A DNA stretch of 5,447 nt, taken from positions 1 to 5,447 of the forward strand of contig DMPJ01000503.1 of NCBI GenBank assembly GCA_003456035.1, given 5' to 3'. Below the pieces are notes generated by a model. It worked only from the letters and a program-made list of their open reading frames with translations, made no database searches and was not told the DNA's origin. Both the position numbers and the translations under genes were made by a program. This stretch comes from Planktothrix sp. UBA8402. GTDB lineage: Bacteria > Cyanobacteriota > Cyanobacteriia > Cyanobacteriales > Microcoleaceae. Of the stretch, positions 1 through 5,447 are shown in pieces. How positions within the stretch are numbered: the stretch's first letter is position 1; every line of letters begins with the position of its first letter.

Positions 1-1463
1 TGTTGCCAATCAATATTACCCTTACGACTAATGCCTTGAATTCTGACATAGGCATAGAGCATATAGGGAGCCGTATTTCCTTGTAATGATAACATTTTAT
101 CAAAACTAAAAATATAATCACTGGTGCGATTTTGGCTTAAATCTGCGTATTTAACCGCACTCAAACCCACGACTTCCGCCACATGATCAATAAACTCTTG
201 GGTTTCCGTGCGTCCTTCTGCTTTGATGCGGGTTTCTAAATCCTTTTTAGCATAATTGACCGCCTCATCTAATAACTCCCTTAAACGCACGGTTTCCCCT
301 GAACGAGTTTTTAACTTTTTGCCATCTTCTCCTTTAACAATTCCAAAAGCAACATGAACTAATTCGACATTTTCCGGTATCCAACCCGCCCGTTTTGCCA
401 CTTGCCAAAACTGCATAAAATGGTTGGTTTGTCCAGCATCAGTAACATAAATAATTCGAGTCGCTTTCTCGGTTTCAATCCGATGTCTTAACGCTGCTAA
501 ATCCGTTGTAGCATAATTATAACCGCCATCGGTTTTCTGCACAATTAAGGGTAAAGGTTCTCCTTCTTTATTAGTAAAACCTTCTAAAAAGACACATTTT
601 GCCCCTTGATTTTCGACTAATAATCCTGTTTTTTCTAATTCTTCAACAATTTGGGGTAAAAATTGATTATAAAAAGATTCTCCTCTTTCAGTTAATTTAA
701 TCCCTAAATCATCATAAATTAACTGAAATTCTCGCCGAGATTGTTCACATAATAATTGCCACGCCCGACGGCTATCTTCTGCCCCCGCTTGTAGGCGTAC
801 AACCTCTTGACGAGAGGTTTCTTTGAAGGTTTCATCCTGATCAAATCTAACTTTAGCTTGACGATAAAATTCAACTAAATCCCCTAAAACCAAAGCATTT
901 GCTGTGGTTAAAGCATCGGGATAAACTTCTCTTAAATAGGTAATTAACATTCCAAATTGAGTTCCCCAGTCCCCAACATGGTTAAGACGTAAAACGTCAT
1001 GTCCTTGAAATTCTAAAATCCTAGCAATACTATCTCCAATAATTGTAGAACGCAGATGTCCGACGTGCATTTCTTTAGCAATATTCGGACTAGAAAAATC
1101 TACAATCATTTTTTGGTTAGGGTTAACTTTAGGAATGTTTAAACGTTCATTCCCTAACATTTTTTGTAACTGTACTTGTAAATAGTCGGTTTTTAAGCGT
1201 AAATTAATAAAACCAGGGCCAGCAATTTCAGGAGTTTCGCAAATTTCATCAATAATTAAATTATCTATAATTTGAGTTGCGATCGCCCTAGGATTACTTT
1301 TTAATGGTTTAGTTAAAGACATCGCCAAATTACATTGATAATCACCAAATTTCGGATTAGTTGACGCCACCACCATCGGATCAATTGTGGCAAAATCTTC
1401 GCCAAAGGCGGCGACTAAGGCTTGATTAAATTTAATCTTGATCAGTTCTACTGTAGATGTCAT
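1..1463 (-). CDS. argS: Arginyl-tRNA synthetase, C-terminus cut off by the window edge
   Basis: Class I aminoacyl-tRNA synthetase that charges tRNA-Arg with arginine in the cytoplasm using ATP. The ATG is at 1461-1463 and 487 residues can be read without a stop to the left edge. Bacterial ArgRS is usually about 550-590 residues, so roughly the last 100, most of the DALR anticodon-binding domain, are missing. Seen in the translation: an N-terminal additional domain (about residues 1-110, with [10 protein letters not shown] at 81-90), then [17 protein letters not shown] at 124-140 containing the HIGH-type signature HVGH (133-136), [11 protein letters not shown] at about 161-171, and [10 protein letters not shown] with KLKTR at 383-387 in the place of KMSKS, as is normal for ArgRS. 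The start of the helical anticodon-binding domain ([17 protein letters not shown]) lies near the edge. No clear Shine-Dalgarno sequence precedes the ATG. It is transcribed divergently from the Uma2 gene. Identification is essentially certain. Confidence 0.97.
   Translation of the reverse strand, partial: MTSTVELIKIKFNQALVAAFGEDFATIDPMVVASTNPKFGDYQCNLAMSLTKPLKSNPRAIATQIIDNLIIDEICETPEIAGPGFINLRLKTDYLQVQLQKMLGNERLNIPKVNPNQKMIVDFSSPNIAKEMHVGHLRSTIIGDSIARILEFQGHDVLRLNHVGDWGTQFGMLITYLREVYPDALTTANALVLGDLVEFYRQAKVRFDQDETFKETSRQEVVRLQAGAEDSRRAWQLLCEQSRREFQLIYDDLGIKLTERGESFYNQFLPQIVEELEKTGLLVENQGAKCVFLEGFTNKEGEPLPLIVQKTDGGYNYATTDLAALRHRIETEKATRIIYVTDAGQTNHFMQFWQVAKRAGWIPENVELVHVAFGIVKGEDGKKLKTRSGETVRLRELLDEAVNYAKKDLETRIKAEGRTETQEFIDHVAEVVGLSAVKYADLSQNRTSDYIFSFDKMLSLQGNTAPYMLYAYVRIQGISRKGNIDWQ
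1279..1286. repeat. HIP1 octamer GCGATCGC inside argS
   Basis: A perfect copy of the highly iterated palindrome HIP1, GCGATCGC, read in argS as part of the codons for Ala-Ile-Ala (residues 60-62). HIP1 is strongly over-represented in many cyanobacterial genomes, so it supports a cyanobacterial origin. It is the only exact copy I found in the window. A single octamer can occur by chance, so its weight comes from agreement with the other lineage clues. Confidence 0.7.
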
Positions 1464-1509
1464 GATTAACACTTTCGGTTTAATGCTTAATTTAAGGATA
1501 TCTTTGCCT

Positions 1510-1540
1510 ATTGTACCTTAAAGAGAGTTGATTTCATCAA
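1510..1540 (-). promoter_or_regulatory. Candidate argS promoter
   Basis: On the minus strand, TTGATG (1535-1540) resembles a -35 box and TACAAT (1510-1515) is one base from the TATAAT consensus. The spacer is 19 bases, longer than the preferred 17, so this is only a moderate candidate. Transcription would start about 40 bases before the argS ATG. It lies back to back with the TATAAT of the Uma2 gene. Confidence 0.35.
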
Positions 1541-1568
1541 AAAACTAGAGTTTTAGGAATTTGTAAGC

Positions 1569-1574
1569 TATAAT
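1569..1574 (+). promoter_or_regulatory. -10 box of the Uma2-family gene
   Basis: A perfect TATAAT. No good -35 hexamer lies 16-18 bases upstream, so the promoter may be weak or activator-dependent. Transcription would begin near 1581, giving a leader of about 20 bases to the ATG at 1604. The last base of this box is also the first base of an in-frame TTG that could be taken as a longer gene start. That TTG would be untranscribed if this promoter is used. Confidence 0.45.
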
Positions 1575-1603
1575 TGATTCAAATTGAGTTAAAACCATTA
1601 ATT

Positions 1604-2260
1604 ATGACTCAACTAACGGTTGAAATTATTAAACAACAATTAACCAATGCCTGGGTAGCAGCAACTTGGAACCAATTTCTGGAAGTAGCAGGTGAAACCT
1701 CTGCTCAAAAATCCAAGTGTTACTACTATAATGGACAGATGAGGATAGAAATAATGCCAGTGGGCCCAGATCATGCTAGTGATAACGGAATTATCTACTT
1801 AGGAATTAATCTTTTTTGTACTTTAAAAAGCATTGCTTATAAAGGATTTATTAATTGTAGCTATCGAAAACCCGAACTGCGAGAAGCACAACCGGATATT
1901 TCCTATTATTTAGGGGCTGAAATTCAGGCGGCACCTTCTGGGAGTTCCGTCGTTAATTTGAATCAATTTTCTTCTCCTAGTTTAGTTATTGAAATATCCG
2001 ATACAACCTTAGCAGATGATAAAGGTGAAAAACGATTATTATACGAAGAAATGGAGGTTCAAGAATATTGGGTTGTTGATGTGCAGAAATCTGAAATTAT
2101 TGCTTTTGAAATCTTAAAAAACGGAGGAAGTCGGCGAATTTTAACCTCGCAAGTTTTACCCAATTTAGCCATTTCTGTCTTAGAAGAAGCATTAGAAATA
2201 AGCCATCAACCTGATCAATCTCAAGTTACAGCTTGGTTACTGAATAAATTTCAGTCCTAG
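1604..2260 (+). CDS. Uma2-family (DUF820) predicted PD-(D/E)XK nuclease-like protein
   Basis: Predicted soluble protein of 218 residues in the Uma2/DUF820 family (PF05685), which adopts a restriction-endonuclease-like fold. Family members are numerous in cyanobacteria and their biological role is largely unknown. Seen here: RIEIMP with E49, then H57; PDIS with D98; the core LVIEISD with E130 and D133; then DDKGEK with K140 and K143; Y147; and the family hallmark EYWVVD (154-159). The E/D/E/K pattern fits an intact PD-(D/E)XK-type active site, so there is no sign of decay. I chose the ATG at 1604 over an in-frame TTG at 1574, because MTQLTVE is a natural-looking start and the TTG overlaps a perfect TATAAT. 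The C-terminal tail (about 195-218) is less conserved in type. No toxin, antitoxin or transposase partner is adjacent. Family assignment is firm; nuclease activity is inference. Confidence 0.88.
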   Translation: MTQLTVEIIKQQLTNAWVAATWNQFLEVAGETSAQKSKCYYYNGQMRIEIMPVGPDHASDNGIIYLGINLFCTLKSIAYKGFINCSYRKPELREAQPDISYYLGAEIQAAPSGSSVVNLNQFSSPSLVIEISDTTLADDKGEKRLLYEEMEVQEYWVVDVQKSEIIAFEILKNGGSRRILTSQVLPNLAISVLEEALEISHQPDQSQVTAWLLNKFQS

Positions 2261-2307
2261 TTAATTTTTTTAGGATCAAATTTATAGCATTAATTAAAAT
2301 TCAATCC

Positions 2308-2330
2308 AATTAGTTAGATAGAGACTAATT
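2308..2330. repeat. AT-rich inverted repeat in the convergent spacer
   Basis: AATTAGT (2308-2314) and ACTAATT (2324-2330) form a perfect 7-bp inverted repeat around a 9-base loop, between the converging 3' ends of the Uma2 and holin-family genes. A second one, ATCAGA/TCTGAT (2378-2383 and 2388-2393), spans the stop codon of the holin-family gene. Both are weak, AT-rich stems without a following run of T, so they are at best poor terminators. I see nothing else in 2261-2384. Confidence 0.3.
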
Positions 2331-2384
2331 AAGGTGCATTCCTCGTAAATATATTCGCTGTTCTCTGGTTAGCTTAAATCAGAA

Positions 2385-2759
2385 CTATCTGATACCGACT
2401 TGTTTTAAAAACTCAAACAGAACTGAATTAATAAAACTCAGGGCTAAAGCTCCAATTATAGCGCTCCAAATTCCCCAACGTAAACGAAATCCTTCCACCA
2501 GTTTAGCTGCTAAAGCAAACATAGCAACGTTGAGAACAAATGCAATAAAAGAACCCGCAAAAAGTAAAGTTGCAGGAAGCAAAATTAATTTTAAAATTGG
2601 ACGGACTAAAGCATTAACAATTCCAAAAACCGCCGCCGAAATTAAGGCTTTCCTGAAATCATAAATTTCAACCCCAGTAAGTTGATTCAGTTGAGCAATC
2701 AAATATAAGCTAACGGCCGTTACTAACCAAGCAATTAACAAACTAACTAAATCGTTCAT
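2385..2759 (-). CDS. Phage holin family (PF04020/YvlD-like) small membrane protein
   Basis: Integral membrane protein of 124 residues, predicted to sit in the cytoplasmic or thylakoid membrane. Four hydrophobic segments are visible, at about residues 4-23, 38-58, 60-86 and 94-117. The family signature lies in the second to third segment: FGIVNALVRPILKLILLPAT (about 45-64), with the conserved N-x-x-(I/V)-RPILK pattern followed by an L-P turn. The name 'phage holin family' (PF04020, holin superfamily IV) comes from remote similarity. Bacterial members are chromosomal housekeeping-type proteins of unknown function, and there is no endolysin or other phage gene nearby. The ATG at 2757-2759 is supported by a GGAG 8 bases upstream. 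It lies downstream of ychF on the same strand but behind a terminator, so it is probably transcribed separately. Confidence 0.85.
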   Translation of the reverse strand: MNDLVSLLIAWLVTAVSLYLIAQLNQLTGVEIYDFRKALISAAVFGIVNALVRPILKLILLPATLLFAGSFIAFVLNVAMFALAAKLVEGFRLRWGIWSAIIGALALSFINSVLFEFLKQVGIR

Positions 2760-2767
2760 TTTGGGAA

Positions 2768-2771
2768 CTCC
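2768..2771 (-). promoter_or_regulatory. Ribosome binding site of the holin-family gene
   Basis: On the minus strand, GGAG lies 8 bases before the ATG at 2757-2759. It is the only convincing Shine-Dalgarno sequence ahead of a gene in this window, and it fixes the start of this short reading frame. Confidence 0.6.
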
Positions 2772-2790
2772 AATACTCTGATAACGCTCG

Positions 2791-2819
2791 ATTCTACCCC
2801 TAATCGATCACAGTTTGAA
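2791..2819 (-). promoter_or_regulatory. Candidate promoter of the holin-family gene
   Basis: On the minus strand, TTCAAA (2814-2819, four of six matches to the -35 consensus) is followed after exactly 17 bases by TAGAAT (2791-2796, five of six matches to -10). Transcription would start about 25 bases before the ATG. Its position just after the ychF terminator fits independent expression of this gene. Confidence 0.4.
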
Positions 2820-2861
2820 GATAAAAGCATCAAATCTTTATTTTTCCTTAACAAAATTTAA

Positions 2862-2897
2862 GAAAAATTCACCCCGCACCTGCTATCAGTACGGGGT
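2862..2897 (-). terminator. Rho-independent terminator after ychF
   Basis: Read on the minus strand, ACCCCG (2892-2897) pairs perfectly with CGGGGT (2871-2876). Two more pairs follow after one mismatch (2878-2879 with 2889-2890), closing a loop of about 9 bases. The stem is followed by GAATTTTTCTT (T run at 2863-2867) and more T-rich sequence. It begins 14 bases after the ychF stop codon, the expected place for an intrinsic terminator. It separates ychF from the holin-family gene. Confidence 0.8.
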
Positions 2898-2910
2898 TAA
2901 CCTTCAGAAA

Positions 2911-4002
2911 TTAAACATTAAATCGGAATAACAGCACATCTCCTTCTTGGACAATATACTCTTTTCCTTCACTGCGAACTAATCCTTTTTCCTTCGCAGC
3001 ATTCATCGAACCAGTCGCCACTAAATCCTTATACGCCACCGTTTCCGCCCGAATAAATCCCCGTTCAAAATCAGAGTGAATCACTCCAGCGGCTTGGGGC
3101 GCAGACATTCCGGCTTTAATTGTCCAGGCGCGAGTTTCTTTCGGGCCAGTCGTTAAATAGGTGCGTAATCCTAATAATTCATAAGTCGCTTTAATTAAGG
3201 ATTTTAAACCCCCTTCTTCTACGCCCAAAGAAGCTAAAAAGTCAGTTCGTTCTGCTTCGGATAAATCCACTAATTCCGCTTCTACCTGTGCCGAAATAAC
3301 GACTACTTGAGCATTATCTAATTTAGCAACTTCTCTAACTTTTTCAACCTGTTCATTTCCGGTTGCTAAATCATCTTCAGACACATTTGTTGCATAAATT
3401 ACAGGTTTTTGCGTTACTAAACCCAACCCTTTTACCGCTTCTAGTTCTTCTTCGGTTAATATAGCTTGACGGGCGGGTTTTCCTTCATTTAATAAAACCG
3501 CAATTTTTTCTAAACCATTTACTTCAATTTGAATTTCTTTATTGGTTCTAGCTTGTTTACGGGCGCGGTCAATCCGTCGTTCAACTTGAGATAAATCCGA
3601 TAAAGCTAATTCTAAATTAATAATATCAATATCTCGCAAAGGATCAATAGAACCCACAACATGAATAATATCATCATTTTCAAAGCAGCGAACAACGTGA
3701 ACAATGGCATCCACTTCTCGAATATGGGATAAAAATTGATTCCCTAAACCCTCTCCTTGACTCGCACCTTTGACTAACCCGGCAATATCGACAAATTCCA
3801 TTCGAGTCGGAACAACTGCTTGAGAATTGACGATTTTTGCTAACACATTCAACCGGTCATCTGGAACTGCTACGACGCCGACATTCGGTTCAATAGTACA
3901 AAAGGGAAAGTTAGCAGCAGTCGCCTTAGCATTGGCAACTAAAGCGTTAAATAATGTCGATTTACCAACGTTGGGAAGTCCAACAATTCCGGCTGTTAAC
4001 AT
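2911..4002 (-). CDS. ychF: Ribosome-associated redox-regulated ATPase YchF (Ola1 family)
   Basis: Universally conserved cytoplasmic P-loop protein of the Obg/TRAFAC class that binds ribosomes and hydrolyses ATP in preference to GTP. It has been linked to translation control and the oxidative stress response. The length, 363 residues, equals that of E. coli YchF. Seen: Walker A GLPNVGKST (8-16); DIAG (72-75) as the G3 motif; NVSE (206-209) replacing the GTPase NKxD, the family's hallmark change that relaxes guanine specificity; and H114 in DIIHV, the position of the catalytic histidine described for E. coli. C35 in NFPFCTIEPN matches the cysteine reported as redox-sensitive in E. coli. The helical insert is at about 125-190. 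The C-terminal TGS domain (about 278-362) ends in LLFRFNV. No Shine-Dalgarno sequence precedes the ATG at 4000-4002, but the MLTAGIVGLP start aligns with the family. It has its own promoter and terminator, so it is probably monocistronic. Confidence 0.98.
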   Translation of the reverse strand: MLTAGIVGLPNVGKSTLFNALVANAKATAANFPFCTIEPNVGVVAVPDDRLNVLAKIVNSQAVVPTRMEFVDIAGLVKGASQGEGLGNQFLSHIREVDAIVHVVRCFENDDIIHVVGSIDPLRDIDIINLELALSDLSQVERRIDRARKQARTNKEIQIEVNGLEKIAVLLNEGKPARQAILTEEELEAVKGLGLVTQKPVIYATNVSEDDLATGNEQVEKVREVAKLDNAQVVVISAQVEAELVDLSEAERTDFLASLGVEEGGLKSLIKATYELLGLRTYLTTGPKETRAWTIKAGMSAPQAAGVIHSDFERGFIRAETVAYKDLVATGSMNAAKEKGLVRSEGKEYIVQEGDVLLFRFNV

Positions 4003-4047
4003 GGGTTTGATGTTTAAGTTAAACGTTCAATAGACTATCAGTTTATT

Positions 4048-4075
4048 ATTATAAACCTTCTGGTGACAAATTCAA
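4048..4075 (-). promoter_or_regulatory. ychF promoter
   Basis: On the minus strand, TTGAAT (4070-4075) is followed after 16 bases by a perfect TATAAT (4048-4053), a good sigma70-type (SigA) promoter. Transcription would start near 4041, giving a leader of about 40 bases. The -10 box overlaps a perfect inverted repeat, GTTTAT/ATAAAC (4041-4046 and 4051-4056, 4-base loop), which might be a regulator site or merely AT-rich coincidence. Confidence 0.6.
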
Positions 4076-4123
4076 CAAATTTATAATTTAATACAATTTA
4101 CACCTCATTAAGATAAAATCAAT

Positions 4124-4146
4124 GTAGTGCGAGCGTCCTCGCTCGC
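4124..4146. repeat. Dispersed palindromic repeat of cyanobacterial type
   Basis: GTAGT followed by GCGAGCG (4129-4135), a TCCT loop and CGCTCGC (4140-4146): a perfect 7-bp GC-rich stem in an otherwise very AT-rich spacer. From memory, elements of the form GTAGTGCGAGC-n-GCTCGC recur between genes in several filamentous cyanobacterial genomes. Only one copy is in this window, so its dispersed nature rests on that recollection. It could form a stable hairpin in RNA from either strand, but no T run follows, so I do not call it a terminator. Confidence 0.6.
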
Positions 4147-4150
4147 TGGC

Positions 4151-4201
4151 TATAAAACAGTTTATAACTCATAAAAAAATACAGCCTATAATAGTTATAA
4201 T
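4151..4201 (+). promoter_or_regulatory. Upstream region of the methyltransferase gene: -10-like boxes and inverted repeats
   Basis: Two perfect TATAAT hexamers lie at 4187-4192 and 4196-4201, the second touching the ATG at 4202. Use of the first would put the transcript start at or next to the start codon, that is, a leaderless mRNA. TATAAA at 4151-4156 could instead serve as -10 and give a leader of about 40 bases. No good -35 box accompanies any of them. Two perfect inverted repeats are present: TATAAA/TTTATA (4151-4156 and 4161-4166, 4-base loop) and TTATAACT/AGTTATAA (4162-4169 and 4193-4200). They could be operators, but base composition favours chance matches. There is no Shine-Dalgarno sequence. 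Confidence 0.35.
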
Positions 4202-5203
4202 ATGGATAATTCTCTTAAAATCGCAGATTTATTTTCTGGAATCGGGGGATTAAGATTGGCTTTTGAAAAGGCAGATTATCAATGTGTTTATTCTTGCGAA
4301 AAAGATCCCGCTTGTCAATCTGTCTATTTTAATAATTTTGGAGAACAACCGGAGGCAGATATTACTAAAATTGATTATAATAATTTACCTGAATTTGATG
4401 TATTAACCGCCGGGTTTCCCTGTCAACCCTTTAGCATTTGTGGAAAACGCCAAGGGTTTCAGGATACTAGAGGAACCCTATTTTTTCATATTTGCGAAAT
4501 TATAGAAATCCATCATCCCAGGGTTATTGTATTGGAAAATGTTAAGCATTTGTTACATCATGATCAGGGAAAAACCCTCAAGACTATTTTATATTCTTTA
4601 GAAGATTTAGGCTATTTTGTAGATTATAAATTATTGAATGCTAAAGACTTTGGACTTCCTCAAAATCGAGAGCGAGTAATTATTGTAGCTTGCAAAAATC
4701 AAAAATTTTCTTTCTCAAAATTGCCAAGGGTTTATCCTGTTCCTAAATTGAGTAACTTTTTAGATAAACAGGGAAAATTTGAATACTTAAACCCTGAAGA
4801 ATATACGTTAATTGAGGATTATAAACAGCAGTCATCTGGTTTAATTTTTGTGGGATATCGAAATAAGAATATCTGGAAAAAAGGGATTAGACCCAACACA
4901 GAACATTTATCTAGGGTACATCATCAACCGAATCGAATTTACTCCATTGATGGAGTCCATCCCACAATTCCATCCCAAGAAACATCGGGACGTTTTTTTA
5001 TTTATATTCCCGAAGAAAATCGAGTTCGTAAATTAACTATCCGAGAATGTTATAGAATTATGGGGTTTCCAGATACGTTTAAACTGCATCCTAATTTGGG
5101 AGAATGTTATAAACAAATTGGAAATTCTGTTTGTATTCCTCTATTTCAAGAACTAGCGATACAGATTAGAGAGCAAATTTTTTGTACTTGTGATCATCAG
5201 TAA
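4202..5203 (+). CDS. DNA (cytosine-5-)-methyltransferase, apparently solitary
   Basis: Transfers a methyl group from S-adenosylmethionine to C5 of cytosine in a specific DNA sequence. The 333 residues are a typical length for a prokaryotic m5C enzyme, and the motifs occur in the usual order: motif I DLFSGIGG (9-16, SAM binding); motif IV GFPCQPFS (71-78) with catalytic C74; motif VI LENV (111-114) with E112; motif VIII QNRERV (154-159); a variable target-recognition region (about 180-275); motif IX RECYRIMGFP (281-290); motif X YKQIGNSV (303-310). All key residues are present, so it should be active. The recognition region holds NTEHLSRVHHQPNRIYSIDG (about 231-250) and HPTIPSQETSGRFF (253-266), which remind me of enzymes with GG-n-CC type sites, but I cannot assign a specificity. 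The flanking genes are ychF and an ABC ATPase; no restriction endonuclease, Vsr or controller protein is visible. By eye its base composition is at least as AT-rich as its neighbours. It has no N-terminal helix-turn-helix extension. Confidence 0.96.
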   Translation: MDNSLKIADLFSGIGGLRLAFEKADYQCVYSCEKDPACQSVYFNNFGEQPEADITKIDYNNLPEFDVLTAGFPCQPFSICGKRQGFQDTRGTLFFHICEIIEIHHPRVIVLENVKHLLHHDQGKTLKTILYSLEDLGYFVDYKLLNAKDFGLPQNRERVIIVACKNQKFSFSKLPRVYPVPKLSNFLDKQGKFEYLNPEEYTLIEDYKQQSSGLIFVGYRNKNIWKKGIRPNTEHLSRVHHQPNRIYSIDGVHPTIPSQETSGRFFIYIPEENRVRKLTIRECYRIMGFPDTFKLHPNLGECYKQIGNSVCIPLFQELAIQIREQIFCTCDHQ

Positions 5204-5225
5204 ACTGTACTGCATTTAAACTGTA
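5201..5225. repeat. Short direct repeat at the methyltransferase stop codon
   Basis: TAAACTGTA occurs at 5201-5209, where its first three bases are the methyltransferase stop codon, and again at 5217-5225. A perfect 10-bp palindrome, AGATATATCT, follows at 5232-5241. These fill most of the 39-base spacer between the two converging genes. No GC-rich terminator stem is present. The significance is doubtful. Confidence 0.3.
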
Positions 5226-5242
5226 TATTCCAGATATATCTC

Positions 5243-5447
5243 TTACCAATTAGGAGGTAAACCGTATAATTCTAACATTTCTTCATCTTCTAATAATTCC
5301 TGAGTCGGACGCTCAACGACAATTTTTCCCTGAGCTAAAATTAAGGATTTATGGGTAGTTTTTTTAATCCAATTCAGATCATGGGAAGCAATTAATATTA
5401 CTTTTAAGGGTAAATCAGCTAATATTTTAGCTAATTTTTTACGCCAC
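5243..5447 (-). CDS. ABC transporter ATP-binding protein, C-terminal fragment (energy-coupling factor / CbiO-like)
   Basis: Only the last 67 residues are in the window; the gene runs off the right edge, so the Walker A, Q-loop, signature and Walker B motifs cannot be seen. The visible part starts with WRKKLAKILADLPLKVILIA, followed by SHDLNWIKK (residues 21-29 of the fragment) with the H-loop histidine H22 that contacts ATP gamma-phosphate. Then come the strand LILAQGKIV and the tail RPTQELLEDEEMLELYGLPP. This end (x-G-x-I-V, then E-L-L-x-D-x-x-x-L-x-x-x-G-L-P) is typical of ECF-type ATPases such as CbiO/BioM, which energise uptake of metals or vitamins at the cytoplasmic face of the membrane. 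A general ABC ATPase is certain enough; the subfamily and substrate are inference. It converges with the methyltransferase gene. Confidence 0.82.
   Translation of the reverse strand, partial: WRKKLAKILADLPLKVILIASHDLNWIKKTTHKSLILAQGKIVVERPTQELLEDEEMLELYGLPPNW

Noticed and set aside
2255..2275. Terminator after the Uma2 gene (TCCTA, a T run, TAGGA)
   Set aside because: The stem is only five AT-rich pairs and the T run lies in the loop instead of following the stem, so it does not fit an intrinsic terminator.
2385..2759. Prophage remnant suggested by the holin name
   Set aside because: No integrase, tail, lysin or attachment-site duplication is visible, and the family is common on bacterial chromosomes outside prophages.
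3827..4033. Plus-strand open frame of 68 codons opposite the ychF start
   Set aside because: It is antisense to the strongly conserved P-loop region of ychF, has no ribosome binding site or recognisable product, and is best explained as a shadow frame.
4848..5036. Plus-strand open frame of 62 codons within the methyltransferase gene
   Set aside because: It lies in another frame of the target-recognition region of an intact methyltransferase, and its protein resembles nothing I know.
5251..5260. TAGGAGGTAA, a strong Shine-Dalgarno look-alike on the plus strand
   Set aside because: It falls within the last codons of the minus-strand ABC ATPase gene (Gly-Leu-Pro-Pro-Asn-Trp), and no plus-strand start codon follows at a suitable distance.
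4202..5447. Restriction-modification or other defence cassette formed by the methyltransferase and its right neighbour
   Set aside because: The neighbour is the H-loop end of a transporter ATPase on the opposite strand and converges with the methyltransferase, so the two are not an operon or functional pair.
1..5447. CRISPR array, tRNA or rRNA gene, insertion sequence
   Set aside because: I found no regularly spaced repeats, no cloverleaf-like stretch and no transposase or terminal inverted repeats; nearly all the sequence is protein-coding.

Overview
The window looks like AT-rich cyanobacterial chromosome. The evidence is a HIP1 octamer (GCGATCGC) inside argS, a Uma2-family gene (a family greatly expanded in cyanobacteria), a GCGAGCG/CGCTCGC dispersed palindrome of a type I recall from filamentous cyanobacteria, and mostly absent Shine-Dalgarno sequences. 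A filamentous, Planktothrix- or Oscillatoria-like host is a guess, not a demonstration.

Layout from left to right. (1) Positions 1-1463, minus strand: arginyl-tRNA synthetase (argS) without its C-terminal end, which lies beyond the left edge. (2) 1464-1603: a divergent intergenic region with a candidate promoter for argS and a perfect TATAAT for the next gene. (3) 1604-2260, plus strand: a Uma2-family protein with a PD-(D/E)XK-like nuclease fold. (4) 2261-2384: a convergent spacer with only weak AT-rich inverted repeats. (5) 2385-2759, minus: a small four-helix membrane protein of the 'phage holin family' (PF04020/YvlD-like). (6) 2862-2897: a good rho-independent terminator for the next gene. 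(7) 2911-4002, minus: ychF, complete and highly conserved, with a good sigma70-type promoter. (8) 4003-4201: a divergent intergenic region with the ychF promoter, the dispersed palindrome and the upstream region of the methyltransferase gene. (9) 4202-5203, plus: a complete DNA cytosine-5 methyltransferase. (10) 5243-5447, minus: the C-terminal end of an ABC transporter ATPase, probably of the energy-coupling-factor (CbiO-like) type, cut by the right edge.

The genes do not form an operon. Orientations alternate (-, +, -, -, +, -), and even the two adjacent minus-strand genes, ychF and the holin-family gene, are separated by a terminator and a second candidate promoter. Housekeeping genes (argS, ychF) are interspersed with accessory-type genes (Uma2, a methyltransferase without a visible restriction partner). 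I see no convincing new multi-gene system. The most interesting points are the apparently solitary 5mC methyltransferase, with its Shine-Dalgarno-less, possibly leaderless start next to inverted repeats, and the Uma2 start codon, which the promoter position helps to settle.
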